A DNA stretch of 38,001 bases, taken from positions 1 through 38,001 of the forward strand of contig NZ_JAQNCS010000019.1 in assembly GCF_049472655.1 (NCBI RefSeq). The letters run 5' to 3'. Source of the stretch: Deferribacter abyssi. Lineage in GTDB: Bacteria > Chrysiogenota > Deferribacteres > Deferribacterales > Deferribacteraceae. A program made the translations under genes and the position numbers. The notes beneath the pieces are model-generated. The model was not told the origin of the DNA. It did no database searches and worked only from the letters and a program-made list of their open reading frames with translations. Below, piece after piece: positions 16,794-25,894 of this stretch. The first letter of the stretch is position 1. Each line of letters opens with the position of its first letter.

Positions 16794-17108
16794 TCATCTT
16801 TTAATTTTATTTTTAATCTTTAAAATTCTATTGTTCTCATATGCGAAGTTTTCAATATCAGCTAAAAACCTTCCAGGATATTTACTAGAATAAAAACTGG
16901 CTGGTTTAATACCAAATATTACGTCAAATAAATCATTATCAAAAATTTTTTCTAAAAACTCATTAAACTCTTTAATTTCATTTAATGTATAATTTTCTGG
17001 AACAAATTCTTGTACAAAATCTTTTAATAGTAGTTCATTCTCCAGCATAGCACGCCTTGAAGCTAAAAAAACACATTTTTTATACTCTATACTTTTCTTC
17101 ACATTCAT
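16794..17108 (-). CDS. sdhE: SdhE-like FAD assembly factor (divergent)
   Basis: A 104-residue soluble protein that fits the SdhE/Sdh5 (SDHAF2) pattern: RRAMLENELLLKDFVQEF, then an acidic helix with EFNEFLEK and DNDLFDVIFG. SdhE has the same order (RGxxE, LLL..F, E...F..LL, D.DL..W). SdhE proteins aid covalent flavinylation of SdhA. Here the invariant glycine of RGxxE is alanine (Arg19-Ala20-Met21-Leu22-Glu23), and the C-terminus is some 15 residues longer than usual. It lies 32 nt from sdhB, tail to tail, which supports the call. ATG at 17108 follows AGAGGA. The assignment rests on pattern and context. Confidence 0.65.
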   Translation of the reverse strand: MNVKKSIEYKKCVFLASRRAMLENELLLKDFVQEFVPENYTLNEIKEFNEFLEKIFDNDLFDVIFGIKPASFYSSKYPGRFLADIENFAYENNRILKIKNKIKR

Positions 17109-17229
17109 ATTTTTCCTCTATTTTTGCCTTTTAATACTAAGATAATACATAGAATTTTTTCTTTTATACATAAGTTATTTTAGCAACTTTGAATATTAAA
17201 TGAGTAACACTTAGATTTTATTTTTATGA

Positions 17230-17277
17230 CTTATAATAATAAGCATTAGCTGCCACAATATATGTGGCAACTAATGC
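17230..17277 (-). terminator. Terminator-like hairpin after korC
   Basis: A 15-bp stem with one mismatch (17243-17257 with 17263-17277) lies just after the korC stop. On the minus strand it is followed by TTATTATTAT, a weak T-rich tail. Confidence 0.65.
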
Positions 17278-17288
17278 TCAACTGCATA

Positions 17289-17828
17289 TTATAAGACAGC
17301 CTTTGCAATTTCCTGTCCAGCTATCAAAGCTTTTTTATTTAACTCTTCTGTACCTTTTGGTACCTTACTTAAAACTGCTTTCTCTAGTGATTCAAATGAT
17401 ACAACTTTAGAAATTTCATTGAGAGCACCCAATGTTACAATATTAGCCACAAGAGATTTACCTACTTTTTCAGCAGCTGTTTTAATAATTGGCAAAGTAT
17501 ATAGCTTAAAATTACCCTTTGGTGGATTTTTAACCATAAGTTCATCAACAATAACAATTCCACCTTCTTTAACTGCCTCTGAAAACTTATCTGCAGCTTC
17601 TTGAGTTAAAGCAACTAAAATATCAGCATCAATTACTTTAACATAATTAATCTCTTCTTCACTGATAACAACTTCAGCCCTTGCTGCACCACCTCTTGCT
17701 TCAGGTCCGTAAGACTTAGTTTGAACTGCATTTTTACCATCATAAACCGCTGCAATCCCAAGGATTGCACCAGATGTGATCATACCCTGTCCACCAGATC
17801 CACTTAATCTTATATCTATTCTTGCCAT
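17289..17828 (-). CDS. korC: 2-oxoglutarate:ferredoxin oxidoreductase gamma subunit
   Basis: A 179-residue gamma subunit of a 2-oxoacid:ferredoxin oxidoreductase. The CoA/nucleotide-binding GSGGQG (10-15) and GPEARGG, with Arg in the conserved loop, are diagnostic. It begins 2 nt after the korB stop, and with korD, korA and korB makes the four-subunit enzyme. The reaction is 2-oxoglutarate + CoA + oxidised ferredoxin to succinyl-CoA + CO2, reversible when ferredoxin is reduced. The adjacent sucCD supports 2-oxoglutarate as substrate rather than pyruvate. Confidence 0.93.
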   Translation of the reverse strand: MARIDIRLSGSGGQGMITSGAILGIAAVYDGKNAVQTKSYGPEARGGAARAEVVISEEEINYVKVIDADILVALTQEAADKFSEAVKEGGIVIVDELMVKNPPKGNFKLYTLPIIKTAAEKVGKSLVANIVTLGALNEISKVVSFESLEKAVLSKVPKGTEELNKKALIAGQEIAKAVL

Positions 17829-17830
17829 TG

Positions 17831-18646
17831 TTACTCTCCTTTATTTAATCCAACTGTAGCATCATAACTTTCGATAAATTCAGGTTTTTCTTCTTTGTGA
17901 AGTACACCAATTACAAATTTATCAGAAAGCTCTTCTGGACTCATTTTTTCAGCCTTGGCTTTTTGTACAGCTTTGTCCTTCATCCACAATAACATGGATG
18001 TAGGAGATTTAAATTTGTTTTTCCTACCAAAACCAGTTGGACAAGCATTAATAATTTCTACAACACTTAATCCTTTATGTAACAATGCTTCTTTAATCAT
18101 TTTTTCACAATGGGTAGCATGGTAAGCAGTACTTCTAGCAACAAATGACGCACCAGATCCAATAGCTAAATTCACAATATCAAAATTGTTTTCAGGCATA
18201 CCATATGGTGCAGTGGTTGCCCAAGCTCCTTTAGGTGTAGTAGGTGAGTATTGAGCACCAGTCATACCGTAAATATTATTATTGAAAACCAATACAGTAA
18301 TATCAATATTCCTTCTGCACGCATGAATAAAGTGATTACCACCAATGGCAGTCATATCACCATCACCACCAAGAGCTATAACTTTCAATTTTGGATTTGC
18401 AATCTTAACACCTGTTGCAAAAGCAATTGAACGACCGTGTGTTGTATGGAGTGTGTTAAAATCTACATAGCCAGGCAGTCTACTACAACAGCCAATACCA
18501 GATGTTACAACAATATCATTTTTATCCCACCCAAGACTATCAATAGCCCTAATAAATGATTTTAACACAATACCATAAGTACAACCAGGACACCATATAT
18601 GAGGAAGCTTCTCATTTCTTAAAAATCTACTGTAATCGTAAGCCAT
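17831..18646 (-). CDS. korB: 2-oxoglutarate:ferredoxin oxidoreductase beta subunit
   Basis: A 271-residue thiamine-diphosphate subunit. The cluster cysteines are Cys19 and Cys22 (WCPGC), Cys53 (GIGCCSR) and one in NACPTGF. The TPP/Mg site is GDGD (94-97) with the Asn triplet at 122-124. It starts one base after the korA stop, so translation is tightly coupled. Length and motif spacing match KorB of sucCD-linked enzymes. Confidence 0.95.
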   Translation of the reverse strand: MAYDYSRFLRNEKLPHIWCPGCTYGIVLKSFIRAIDSLGWDKNDIVVTSGIGCCSRLPGYVDFNTLHTTHGRSIAFATGVKIANPKLKVIALGGDGDMTAIGGNHFIHACRRNIDITVLVFNNNIYGMTGAQYSPTTPKGAWATTAPYGMPENNFDIVNLAIGSGASFVARSTAYHATHCEKMIKEALLHKGLSVVEIINACPTGFGRKNKFKSPTSMLLWMKDKAVQKAKAEKMSPEELSDKFVIGVLHKEEKPEFIESYDATVGLNKGE

Positions 18647-19789
18647 TTAAGCAAACCTCCTAATTTTCTCTAAGATCTCAGAAGGCAATATTGGATCAAG
18701 CATTAAGCTATATAAGCCTTCCACTTCACAACGACCTTTAGCGACTCTTTCTACCTCAAATTTCATTTGTCCAAGGTTCATTTCAGGCACAACAATCCCT
18801 TTAACATTATTAGCACTAATAAGTTTATCAAGATGCTTGTCAGGGAATGGCCATATAGTAAGTGGCCTAACAAGCCCAGCTTTAATTCCCTGCTCTCTTG
18901 CTTGTAGCACTGCATCTTTTGCAGATCTAGCAGTTACACCAATTGCAAAAACAAGAATATCAGCATCATCGCAGTAATATTCCTCAACTTTCACAATATC
19001 GTCATAATTTTTCTCTAATTTTTCAATTAATCTTTTTGTATTTTTGGTGTGAAGTACAGGATCATTAGTTGGAAAACCTGTTTCATCATGATGCAACCCT
19101 GTTACATGATATCTATATCCTGAGCCAAATGGTGGCATCGGATTAATATCCTTATCCATATCATAAGGTAAATATTCTTCAGGTGAACAATCAGGCTGAA
19201 GCCTGTCAATAACTTCAAGTTCACCTGGTTCTGGAATAACAAGAGATTCCATCATCTGCCCAATAATAGCATCTGTTAGAATCAGCACTGGACATCTATA
19301 TTTCTCAGCCAAATTGAAAGCTCTAACTGTCTCGTTAAATTGCTCTTGCACAGAAGCAGGGGTTACAGCAATTATTGGGTGATCTCCGTGTGTCCCCCAC
19401 TTTGCCTGCATAATATCAGATTGGCTCGGACCTGTGGGCATACCTGTAGATGGTCCACCTCTCATTACATCCACAACAACAACTGGTATTTCACAAAGTG
19501 CTGCAAATCCAAGATTCTCTTGTTTTAACGAAAAACCAGGACCACTTGTAGCAGTCAATACTTTAGCCCCTGCAAGTGAAGCACCAATTACTGATGCCAT
19601 AGCAGCAATCTCATCTTCCATTTGTATAAACCTACCACCTACCTGTGGTAATCTCTCAGCCATTCTTTCTGCAATTTCTGTTGAAGGTGTAATTGGATAA
19701 CCACCATAGAAACGGCAACCAGCATACAACGCACCTTCAGCTACAGCATGATTACCCATCATAAATTGTACATTTTTAGCCACTTTCAA
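18647..19789 (-). CDS. korA: 2-oxoglutarate:ferredoxin oxidoreductase alpha subunit
   Basis: A 380-residue alpha subunit with the pyrimidine-binding domain (GGYPITPSTEIAERMAERL near residue 29) and the following transketolase C-like domain. TATSGPGFSLKQENLGFA and RGGPSTGMPTGPSQSD are characteristic of KorA. It begins 11 nt after korD behind GGAGG. With korB it forms the catalytic site. Confidence 0.95.
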   Translation of the reverse strand: MKVAKNVQFMMGNHAVAEGALYAGCRFYGGYPITPSTEIAERMAERLPQVGGRFIQMEDEIAAMASVIGASLAGAKVLTATSGPGFSLKQENLGFAALCEIPVVVVDVMRGGPSTGMPTGPSQSDIMQAKWGTHGDHPIIAVTPASVQEQFNETVRAFNLAEKYRCPVLILTDAIIGQMMESLVIPEPGELEVIDRLQPDCSPEEYLPYDMDKDINPMPPFGSGYRYHVTGLHHDETGFPTNDPVLHTKNTKRLIEKLEKNYDDIVKVEEYYCDDADILVFAIGVTARSAKDAVLQAREQGIKAGLVRPLTIWPFPDKHLDKLISANNVKGIVVPEMNLGQMKFEVERVAKGRCEVEGLYSLMLDPILPSEILEKIRRFA

Positions 19790-19800
19790 AGCCTCCTAAA

Positions 19801-20001
19801 TTATTGTTCTTTCTTATAAACAACTATTGCAAAATCTGGACATCTTAATTCACACTGCATACAAGCAATACATTTATCTAGATCTTTAACAGAAACTTTA
19901 AAATCTCTCATTTCTAAACATCCTGTAGGACAAAGCTCAACACAAATCTCACAACCTTTACACCATTTAGTATTGATTTCTATTCTTTCAGCTTTTGCCA
20001 T
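19801..20001 (-). CDS. korD: 2-oxoglutarate:ferredoxin oxidoreductase delta (2 x 4Fe-4S ferredoxin) subunit
   Basis: A 66-residue ferredoxin-like subunit with two complete 4Fe-4S motifs, CKGCEICVELCP and CIACMQCELRCP. It carries electrons between the KorB cluster and soluble ferredoxin. It lies 15 nt after sucD and leads the korDABC group. A stand-alone ferredoxin is possible, but the gene order matches four-subunit KOR enzymes. Confidence 0.92.
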   Translation of the reverse strand: MAKAERIEINTKWCKGCEICVELCPTGCLEMRDFKVSVKDLDKCIACMQCELRCPDFAIVVYKKEQ

Positions 20002-20016
20002 TTACCTCTCCTTGTT

Positions 20017-20889
20017 CTAATTACTTAAAACTTTAGCAACAGTTTCACCTATTTCTGCAGGGCTCACAACAACATGAACACCTGCTTCAGTCAACGCATC
20101 CATTTTCTCTTTAGCTGTACCTTTACTACCAGAAATAATAGCACCGGCATGCCCCATTCTTTTACCTTTAGGAGCAGTTTGACCAGCAATAAATGCTACA
20201 ACAGGCTTTGTAATATTTTCTTTGATATATTTAGCAGCTTGAATTTCAAGATCGCCACCAATCTCACCAATCATAACTATAGCTTTAGTTTCTGGATCCT
20301 CTTCAAACAGTTGAAGCAACTCATTATAGCTTAAACCAATAATAGGATCACCACCGATACCGACAGCGGTTGAAATCCCTAACCCTTTCTTTACAATTTG
20401 ATTACTTGCTTCATATGTAAGAGTACCAGACTTAGAAATAAGTCCAACTGGACCTTTTTTGAAAATAAAACCTGGCATAATACCTATTTTACACTCTTCA
20501 GGGGTAATGATTCCAGGACAATTAGGACCAATCATTTTCACTTTTCTATGTTTCAAATATTCTTTCGCATACATCATATCTTTTACTGGTGTACCTTCAG
20601 TAATTGCAACAATCAGTTCAATTCCTGCATCAGCAGCTTCCATTATAGCATCAGCTACAAATGCAGGTGGCACAAATACTAAAGAAACCGTTGCCCCTGT
20701 TGCTTTTACAGCTTCCTCTACAGTGTTAAACACAGGAACACCCAAATGAGTAGTACCACCCTTACCAGGAGTAACTCCACCAACAATTTGAGTACCATAT
20801 GCCATACATTGCTCAGCGTGGAAAGAACCTTCTTTACCAGTAATCCCCTGAACAATAACCTTTGTATCTTTATTTACTAATATACTCAT
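20017..20889 (-). CDS. sucD: Succinyl-CoA synthetase alpha subunit
   Basis: A 290-residue subunit with the CoA-binding Rossmann domain (QGITGKEGSFH) and the phosphorylated His247 in GHAGAIISG. It starts inside the sucC stop (ATGA overlap) and is followed at 15 nt by korD, so one transcript makes the enzymes for both steps between 2-oxoglutarate and succinate. Confidence 0.97.
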   Translation of the reverse strand: MSILVNKDTKVIVQGITGKEGSFHAEQCMAYGTQIVGGVTPGKGGTTHLGVPVFNTVEEAVKATGATVSLVFVPPAFVADAIMEAADAGIELIVAITEGTPVKDMMYAKEYLKHRKVKMIGPNCPGIITPEECKIGIMPGFIFKKGPVGLISKSGTLTYEASNQIVKKGLGISTAVGIGGDPIIGLSYNELLQLFEEDPETKAIVMIGEIGGDLEIQAAKYIKENITKPVVAFIAGQTAPKGKRMGHAGAIISGSKGTAKEKMDALTEAGVHVVVSPAEIGETVAKVLSN

Positions 20890-22067
20890 GCCAACCCCCT
20901 TTCTGCTGCTTCAACAGCTTTTTTAGCACCATCTTTAAGGTCTGTAGCAGGTATAAGTTGTCTAATACCAGAGTTTTTAAGAATTTCAGCAGCCTCTTCA
21001 GCATTTGTTCCATCTAATCTAACAATAACAGGTACATCCACTTTGGTAGCTTTTGTTGCTTCAATAATACCATTGGCCACTCTATCACATCTTACTATAC
21101 CACCGAATATATTTACAAATATTGATTTAACATTTGGATCTCTTAGGATTATTTCAAAGCCTTTTGCAACAGTTTCAGCACTAGCTCCACCACCTACATC
21201 AAGAAAGTTTGCAGGCTGACCTCCTTCATGTTTTATAATATCCATTGTAGCCATGGCTAGCCCTGCACCATTAACCATACAACCCACATTACCATCCAGC
21301 TTCACGTAGCTTAAACCATATTTTGCAGCTTCTATCTCTGTAGGTTCTTCTTCAGTTAAATCTCTCATAGCAAGAATTTCTGGTTGTCTATAAAGTGCAT
21401 TATCATCAAATCCCATTTTAGCATCAAGTGCAATAAATTTACCTTCTTTTGTTAATACAAGAGGATTTATTTCAATTAAGTTAGCATCATAATCCATATA
21501 CACATTGTAAATAGCTTGTGCAAAACTGATAAACTTATTTACCAATTCCCTTGGCAATCCAAGACCAAACGCAAGCTTCCTTCCATGAAACCCTTGAAAA
21601 CCGATTGTAGGGTTAATGGCCACTTTTATTATTTTTTCAGGACTTCTAGCAGCAACCTCTTCAATTTCAACACCACCTTCAGCAGAAGCCATCATAACAG
21701 GCATTTCAAGAGACCTATCTAAAACCATTCCTAAATAGAACTCCTTTTCAATATTAACCCCTTCTTCAACATACACCCTATGAACAACTTTTCCTTCTGG
21801 ACCAGTCTGGTGGGTAACAAGCTTATTACCAAGCATCTGTTTTGCAATAAGCCCAACTTCTTCAGTGGATTTTGCAAGTTTGACACCACCAGCTTTTCCT
21901 CTTCCACCTGCATGAATCTGAGCCTTTACAACCCAGATATCTAAATCACCGCCAAGCTGTTGAGCAGCTTTAACGGCATTCTCGGGTTTGAATGCCACAA
22001 AACCTCTTGGGGTTGGTACACCATATTTTCTAAAGATTTCTTTGGCCTGGTGTTCATGAATATTCAT
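20886..22067 (-). CDS. sucC: Succinyl-CoA synthetase beta subunit
   Basis: A 393-residue ATP-grasp subunit starting MNIHEHQAKEIFRKYGVPTP, the standard SucC opening, with the nucleotide-binding KAQIHAGGRGKAGG and FVNIFGGIVRCD. It is first in the sucCD-korDABC operon. Start ATG at 22067 follows AGGAAGGTGAG. A 12-nt segment upstream is exactly complementary to this ribosome-binding site, so its translation may be masked in read-through transcripts. Confidence 0.97.
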   Translation of the reverse strand: MNIHEHQAKEIFRKYGVPTPRGFVAFKPENAVKAAQQLGGDLDIWVVKAQIHAGGRGKAGGVKLAKSTEEVGLIAKQMLGNKLVTHQTGPEGKVVHRVYVEEGVNIEKEFYLGMVLDRSLEMPVMMASAEGGVEIEEVAARSPEKIIKVAINPTIGFQGFHGRKLAFGLGLPRELVNKFISFAQAIYNVYMDYDANLIEINPLVLTKEGKFIALDAKMGFDDNALYRQPEILAMRDLTEEEPTEIEAAKYGLSYVKLDGNVGCMVNGAGLAMATMDIIKHEGGQPANFLDVGGGASAETVAKGFEIILRDPNVKSIFVNIFGGIVRCDRVANGIIEATKATKVDVPVIVRLDGTNAEEAAEILKNSGIRQLIPATDLKDGAKKAVEAAERGLA

Positions 22068-22157
22068 AGCTCACCTTCCTCTTATTTTTTTACCGAACGC
22101 TGATTCAGTAATACTCCTCTCCACCCTATTTTTCAAGCAATTTTTAAGGTGAGCTAT
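22066..22157 (-). promoter_or_regulatory. Inverted repeat able to mask the sucC ribosome-binding site
   Basis: AAGGTGAGCTAT in the sucC mRNA covers the Shine-Dalgarno sequence and the first two bases of AUG (22066-22077). It is perfectly complementary to a 12-nt segment about 70 nt upstream (22146-22157). That segment follows the mdh terminator but precedes the candidate sucC promoter, so only transcripts that read through from mdh would carry it. Confidence 0.55.
22108..22136 (-). promoter_or_regulatory. Candidate sucCD-kor promoter
   Basis: TTGAAA (22131-22136), a 17-nt spacer and TATTAC (22108-22113) on the minus strand give a start near 22101, about 35 nt before the sucC ATG. The -10 matches four of six consensus bases. 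Confidence 0.45.
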
Positions 22158-22161
22158 TTTT

Positions 22162-22187
22162 AAAACGGGGTGTTAAACACCCCTTTT
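22162..22187 (-). terminator. mdh terminator
   Basis: A stem GGGGTGT/ACACCCC (22167-22173 with 22177-22183, loop of three) lies between short A and T runs, immediately after the mdh stop. On the minus strand it is followed by GTTTTAAAAA. Confidence 0.7.
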
Positions 22188-22192
22188 CGATT

Positions 22193-23170
22193 TTATAAGA
22201 ATCCAAGCCTTTTCATGTCCTCAATAAGCTTCTTAACTGCATTCACAGAGTTATCTAACATTGCCTGCTCTTCTTCATTAAGAGAAAGTTCTATAACTTT
22301 TTCCACACCATTTGCACCTAAAACCGCTGGCACACCAAGGTACATACCATTTACACCATATTCGCCATCCAACCATGCACAAACAGGAAGAACTCTTTTC
22401 TGGTCTCTAAGAACAGCTTCAGCCATAGCAATAGCACTTGAAGCTGGAGAATAAAATGCAGAACCTTTTTTAAGGAGTGCTACTACTTCACCACCAGCCT
22501 TTCTTGTCCTTTCAACAATAGCATCCATAACTTCTTTCGCTTTTGCAGCATCACCATATTTCCTTTCAAGAAGCTCCATTACTGGGATACCATTTACATT
22601 TGCATATCTCACAAGAGGAACCATAGTATCACCATGCCCACCAAGAACAAGTGCATTGATATCTTTTACTGATACTCCAAGTTCCCATGCAATGAATGAT
22701 GCAAAACGAGACGAATCGAGAACACCAGCTTGACCGTATACCCTATTGTGAGGAAAACCTGTTACCTCTCTCATCAATGTTACCATTGCGTCAAGAGGGT
22801 TTGAAATAACAATTACATGAGAATCTGGCGCATACTTTTTGATATTTTCAGCAACAGTTTTAATAATATTTGCATTTGTAGTAAGCAAGTCATCTCTGCT
22901 CATCCCTGGCTTTCTTGGAAGACCTGCAGTAACAATACAAATATCTGCACCTTCGATATCTTTATAATCGTTAGTACCTTTTACTTCTACATCAAAACCA
23001 TCAACCCTTGAAGCTTCAGCGATATCAAGACATTTACCTTGTGGCATATCTTCAACGATGTCATACATCACAACATCACCAAGCTCTCTTAAAGCACAAA
23101 GTTGAGCTAAAACACCACCAATCTGACCACCACCTATTAATGCTATCTTTGGTCTTTTAAATGTTGCCAT
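22193..23170 (-). CDS. mdh: Malate dehydrogenase (lactate dehydrogenase-like type)
   Basis: A 325-residue NAD-dependent enzyme of the LDH/MDH superfamily. Cofactor loop GGGQIGG is at 13-19 and an Asp (Asp37) at the end of the second strand favours NAD over NADP. Arg86, Arg92 and Arg155 bind the dicarboxylate and His179 is the proton carrier. Arg86 in LPRKPGMSR, rather than Gln, argues for malate, not lactate. It follows icd after 82 nt containing a hairpin, and has its own terminator. Confidence 0.95.
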   Translation of the reverse strand: MATFKRPKIALIGGGQIGGVLAQLCALRELGDVVMYDIVEDMPQGKCLDIAEASRVDGFDVEVKGTNDYKDIEGADICIVTAGLPRKPGMSRDDLLTTNANIIKTVAENIKKYAPDSHVIVISNPLDAMVTLMREVTGFPHNRVYGQAGVLDSSRFASFIAWELGVSVKDINALVLGGHGDTMVPLVRYANVNGIPVMELLERKYGDAAKAKEVMDAIVERTRKAGGEVVALLKKGSAFYSPASSAIAMAEAVLRDQKRVLPVCAWLDGEYGVNGMYLGVPAVLGANGVEKVIELSLNEEEQAMLDNSVNAVKKLIEDMKRLGFL

Positions 23171-23223
23171 ATGAGCCCCCTTTTAAATTTTATTTTGGCA
23201 TAATGCCGATTATATACAATACA

Positions 23224-23245
23224 AACCGGGCGTTTATGCCCGGTT
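23224..23245 (-). terminator. Hairpin between icd and mdh
   Basis: A GC-rich 8-bp stem (23224-23231 with 23238-23245, loop of six) has no T run after it on the minus strand. It may be a weak terminator or an mRNA-stabilising stem, so mdh could be co-transcribed with icd. Confidence 0.5.
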
Positions 23246-23252
23246 AATATTT

Positions 23253-25490
23253 CTAAAGATTATCAATGATTTCATTAAAAGTCGCACTTGGCCTCATTGC
23301 AGCAGAAATTCTTTCTTTATCTGGATGGTAATATCCTCCAATATCAACTGGATTCCCTTCAGCATCCATAATTTCTTTAAGAATCTTTTCTTCATTATTT
23401 TTCATAGTGTTAGCAACTTTTGTAAAAATTTCTTTTAATTCAGCATCTTCACTCTGCTCTGCTAAAGCTTCAGCCCAATACATTGCAAAATAAAAGTGCT
23501 CACCTCTATTATCTAACTGTCCAACCTTTCTTCCTGGCCATTTCTGATTTTCAAGAAGAGTACCAACCGCTTTATCTATAGCATCAGCCATCACTTTTGC
23601 CTTTTTATTCTTGTACTGATTATAGATATGTTCTAAAGAAGCACCAAGAGCAGTGAATTCACCCAGTGAATCCCATCTTAAATGCCCTTCTTTTAAAAAC
23701 TGCTGAACATGTTTTGGAGCAGATCCACCTGCACCAGTTTCAAACAATCCTCCACCAGCAAGAAGAGGAACAATTGAAAGCATCTTAGCACTAGTACCAA
23801 GCTCTAAGATTGGGAATAGGTCTGTTAGATAATCTCTCAATACATTACCAGTAACAGAAATAGTATTAAGCCCTTTTCTAACTCTCTCTAACGTAAATCT
23901 CATCGCCTCTCTTGGTGCCATAATATGATATTCAACATCGCTTAAGTCATATTCTTTAAGATACTTATTAACCTTTTCAATTAACTGCGCATCATGAGCT
24001 CTGTTCTTATCAAGCCAGAACACAATCGGCTCTCCGCTTAACTTGGCTCTATTTACTGCAAGTTTTACCCAGTCTTTAATTGCAACATCTTTTGCCTGAC
24101 ATGCTCTCCAGATATCTCCTTTTTCCACTTGATGCTCGAAAAGTACATTCCCATCAGTATCTACAACCCTTATAGTTCCATCATCTGGAGCAATGAATGT
24201 TTTATCATGAGAACCGTATTCTTCGGCTTTCATAGCCATTAGTCCAACATTAGAAACACTTCCCATTGTAGATCTGTCAAAAGCACCATTCTTCTTACAA
24301 TCTTCAATCACTTCTGCATACATAGTAGCATAGCATCTGTCAGGGATCATAGCTTTTGTATCATGTAACTGGCCATCAGGACCCCACATTTTACCACCGT
24401 CCCTAACAACCACAGGCATAGATGCGTCAATAATAATGTCATTAGGTACATGAAGATTTGTAATCCCTTTATCAGAATCAACCATGGCAAGAGCAGGATT
24501 TTTCTTATAAACATCCTGAATAGCATCTTCTATCTCTTTTCTTTTGTCTTCAGGAAGCTTTTGTAGCTTCTTATAGACATCGCTTAATCCATTGTTAGGA
24601 TTAACACCTATTTCTTCAAAAAGATCAGCATACTTTTCAAAAACATCTTTAAAATAAACAGTAACTGCATGACCGAAAAGCACCGGGTCGGAAACTTTCA
24701 TCATTGTAGCTTTCAGGTGAAGAGATAAAAGAACATCTTTTTCTTTTGCATCCTTTATTTGCTCTTCATAAAATTCACGCAGTTTTTTGGCACTCATAAA
24801 AGTACCGTCAAAAACCTCACCTTCAAGCAAATGAAGCTCTTTTAGAATTTTAACATTACCATCTTTATCAACAAACTCTATCTTCACATCAGTTTCTTTT
24901 TCAATTGTCACTGATTTTTCATTTTCATAAAAATCACCACCATCCATATATGAAACATGACATTTAGAATTCTCGGGCCAATCTTTTAATGGAAGCCCCA
25001 TTGATGTAGGATATTTTTGAGCATATTTCTTAACAGCTAAAGGCGCTCTTCTATCAGAGTTGCCTTGCCTTAAAACAGGATTAACGGCACTACCCAACAC
25101 TTTAGCATATCTTTCCTGGATTTTCTTTTCTTCCTCAGTTTCAGGCTCTTCAGGATAATCTGGTACTTTATACCCTTGTTTCTGAAGCTCTTCTATTGCC
25201 TCTTTGAGCTGTGGAATCGAGGCACTAATATTAGGCAACTTGATAATATTAGCTTCAGGCTTATTAACAAGTTCACCAAGATATGCCAAATCATCTGAAA
25301 CTTTCTGCTCATCAGTTAAATAATCCGGAAATGTTGCAAGAATCCTCCCGGCAACAGAAATATCCCTCACCTCAACATCAACATCTGCATGCTTCAAATA
25401 AGCTTTTACGATAGGCAAAAGTGAAAAAGTTGCTAGATAAGGTGCTTCATCTGTTTCGGTCCAAATAATTGTTGGTTTCTTTTCTGCCAT
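23253..25490 (-). CDS. icd: Monomeric NADP-dependent isocitrate dehydrogenase
   Basis: A 745-residue enzyme of the monomeric IDH type (about 80 kDa), unrelated in length to the common 415-residue dimer. It interconverts isocitrate and 2-oxoglutarate + CO2. Recognisable blocks are the start PTIIWTETDEAPYLATFSLLP, NPVLRQGNSDRR, SMPVVVRDGGKMW, VSVTGNVLRDYLTDLFP-like sequence and GLFETGAGGSAPKHV. ATG at 25490 is chosen because AGGAG lies 5 nt upstream; a GTG at 25496 would leave no room for a ribosome-binding site. The promoter carries the TGTATAC operator right at the start point. Confidence 0.96.
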   Translation of the reverse strand: MAEKKPTIIWTETDEAPYLATFSLLPIVKAYLKHADVDVEVRDISVAGRILATFPDYLTDEQKVSDDLAYLGELVNKPEANIIKLPNISASIPQLKEAIEELQKQGYKVPDYPEEPETEEEKKIQERYAKVLGSAVNPVLRQGNSDRRAPLAVKKYAQKYPTSMGLPLKDWPENSKCHVSYMDGGDFYENEKSVTIEKETDVKIEFVDKDGNVKILKELHLLEGEVFDGTFMSAKKLREFYEEQIKDAKEKDVLLSLHLKATMMKVSDPVLFGHAVTVYFKDVFEKYADLFEEIGVNPNNGLSDVYKKLQKLPEDKRKEIEDAIQDVYKKNPALAMVDSDKGITNLHVPNDIIIDASMPVVVRDGGKMWGPDGQLHDTKAMIPDRCYATMYAEVIEDCKKNGAFDRSTMGSVSNVGLMAMKAEEYGSHDKTFIAPDDGTIRVVDTDGNVLFEHQVEKGDIWRACQAKDVAIKDWVKLAVNRAKLSGEPIVFWLDKNRAHDAQLIEKVNKYLKEYDLSDVEYHIMAPREAMRFTLERVRKGLNTISVTGNVLRDYLTDLFPILELGTSAKMLSIVPLLAGGGLFETGAGGSAPKHVQQFLKEGHLRWDSLGEFTALGASLEHIYNQYKNKKAKVMADAIDKAVGTLLENQKWPGRKVGQLDNRGEHFYFAMYWAEALAEQSEDAELKEIFTKVANTMKNNEEKILKEIMDAEGNPVDIGGYYHPDKERISAAMRPSATFNEIIDNL

Positions 25491-25581
25491 AACCACTCCT
25501 CACAATTCTTTTTTAAAAGTGCCTTAATACTTATAAAACTATAAAGGCACAAATTATAATACACAGTTTTACTTTACTCTA

Positions 25582-25625
25582 TGTATACTGTATACAAATA
25601 TATATAATTTACTTAACAAAGTCAA
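25582..25625 (-). promoter_or_regulatory. icd promoter with start-point TGTATAC operator
   Basis: On minus, TTGACT (25620-25625), 17 nt and TATATT (25597-25602) make a good promoter with a start near 25590. The perfect palindrome TGTATAC-T-GTATACA (25582-25596) directly abuts the -10 and covers about -6 to +9, so a bound protein would repress. Confidence 0.75.
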
Positions 25626-25894
25626 GATATATTGAATATCTTAATATTAAAACAGTATTTATTTTTACGAATCAAAGTGCATAAAAAAATATTTACTCTT
25701 TTCTGAATACATAAGGAGCTTCCCAAAGAAAACCTTATTTTAAATACACTACAACCTTCATAATCAAAAATTCATTCTGTTTAAATTTTAATATTATGAT
25801 TTATTAACCTTATGATTGATTCATTAACAACTTCTAAACTCACACATTCTTAATATTTTCTATTATGTGTTATAGATTTTTTTTATAATATACC
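25626..25894. other. AT-rich intergenic stretch between icd promoter and acnB terminator
   Basis: About 270 bases hold no open frame with a ribosome-binding site, no RNA gene and no strong hairpin that can be recognised. A partial direct repeat TTATGATT...ATTAAC occurs near 25795-25830. It is probably spacer. Confidence 0.5.

Noticed and set aside
23197..23222. TGTATATAAT half-like site upstream of mdh
   Set aside because: Only one half matches the TGTATAC palindrome, so it was not counted with the regulon.
25519..25550. Hairpin GTGCCTT/AAGGCAC in the icd leader
   Set aside because: The stem is 7 bp with an 18-nt AT-rich loop, and no riboswitch consensus is visible. It may be a minor leader structure only.
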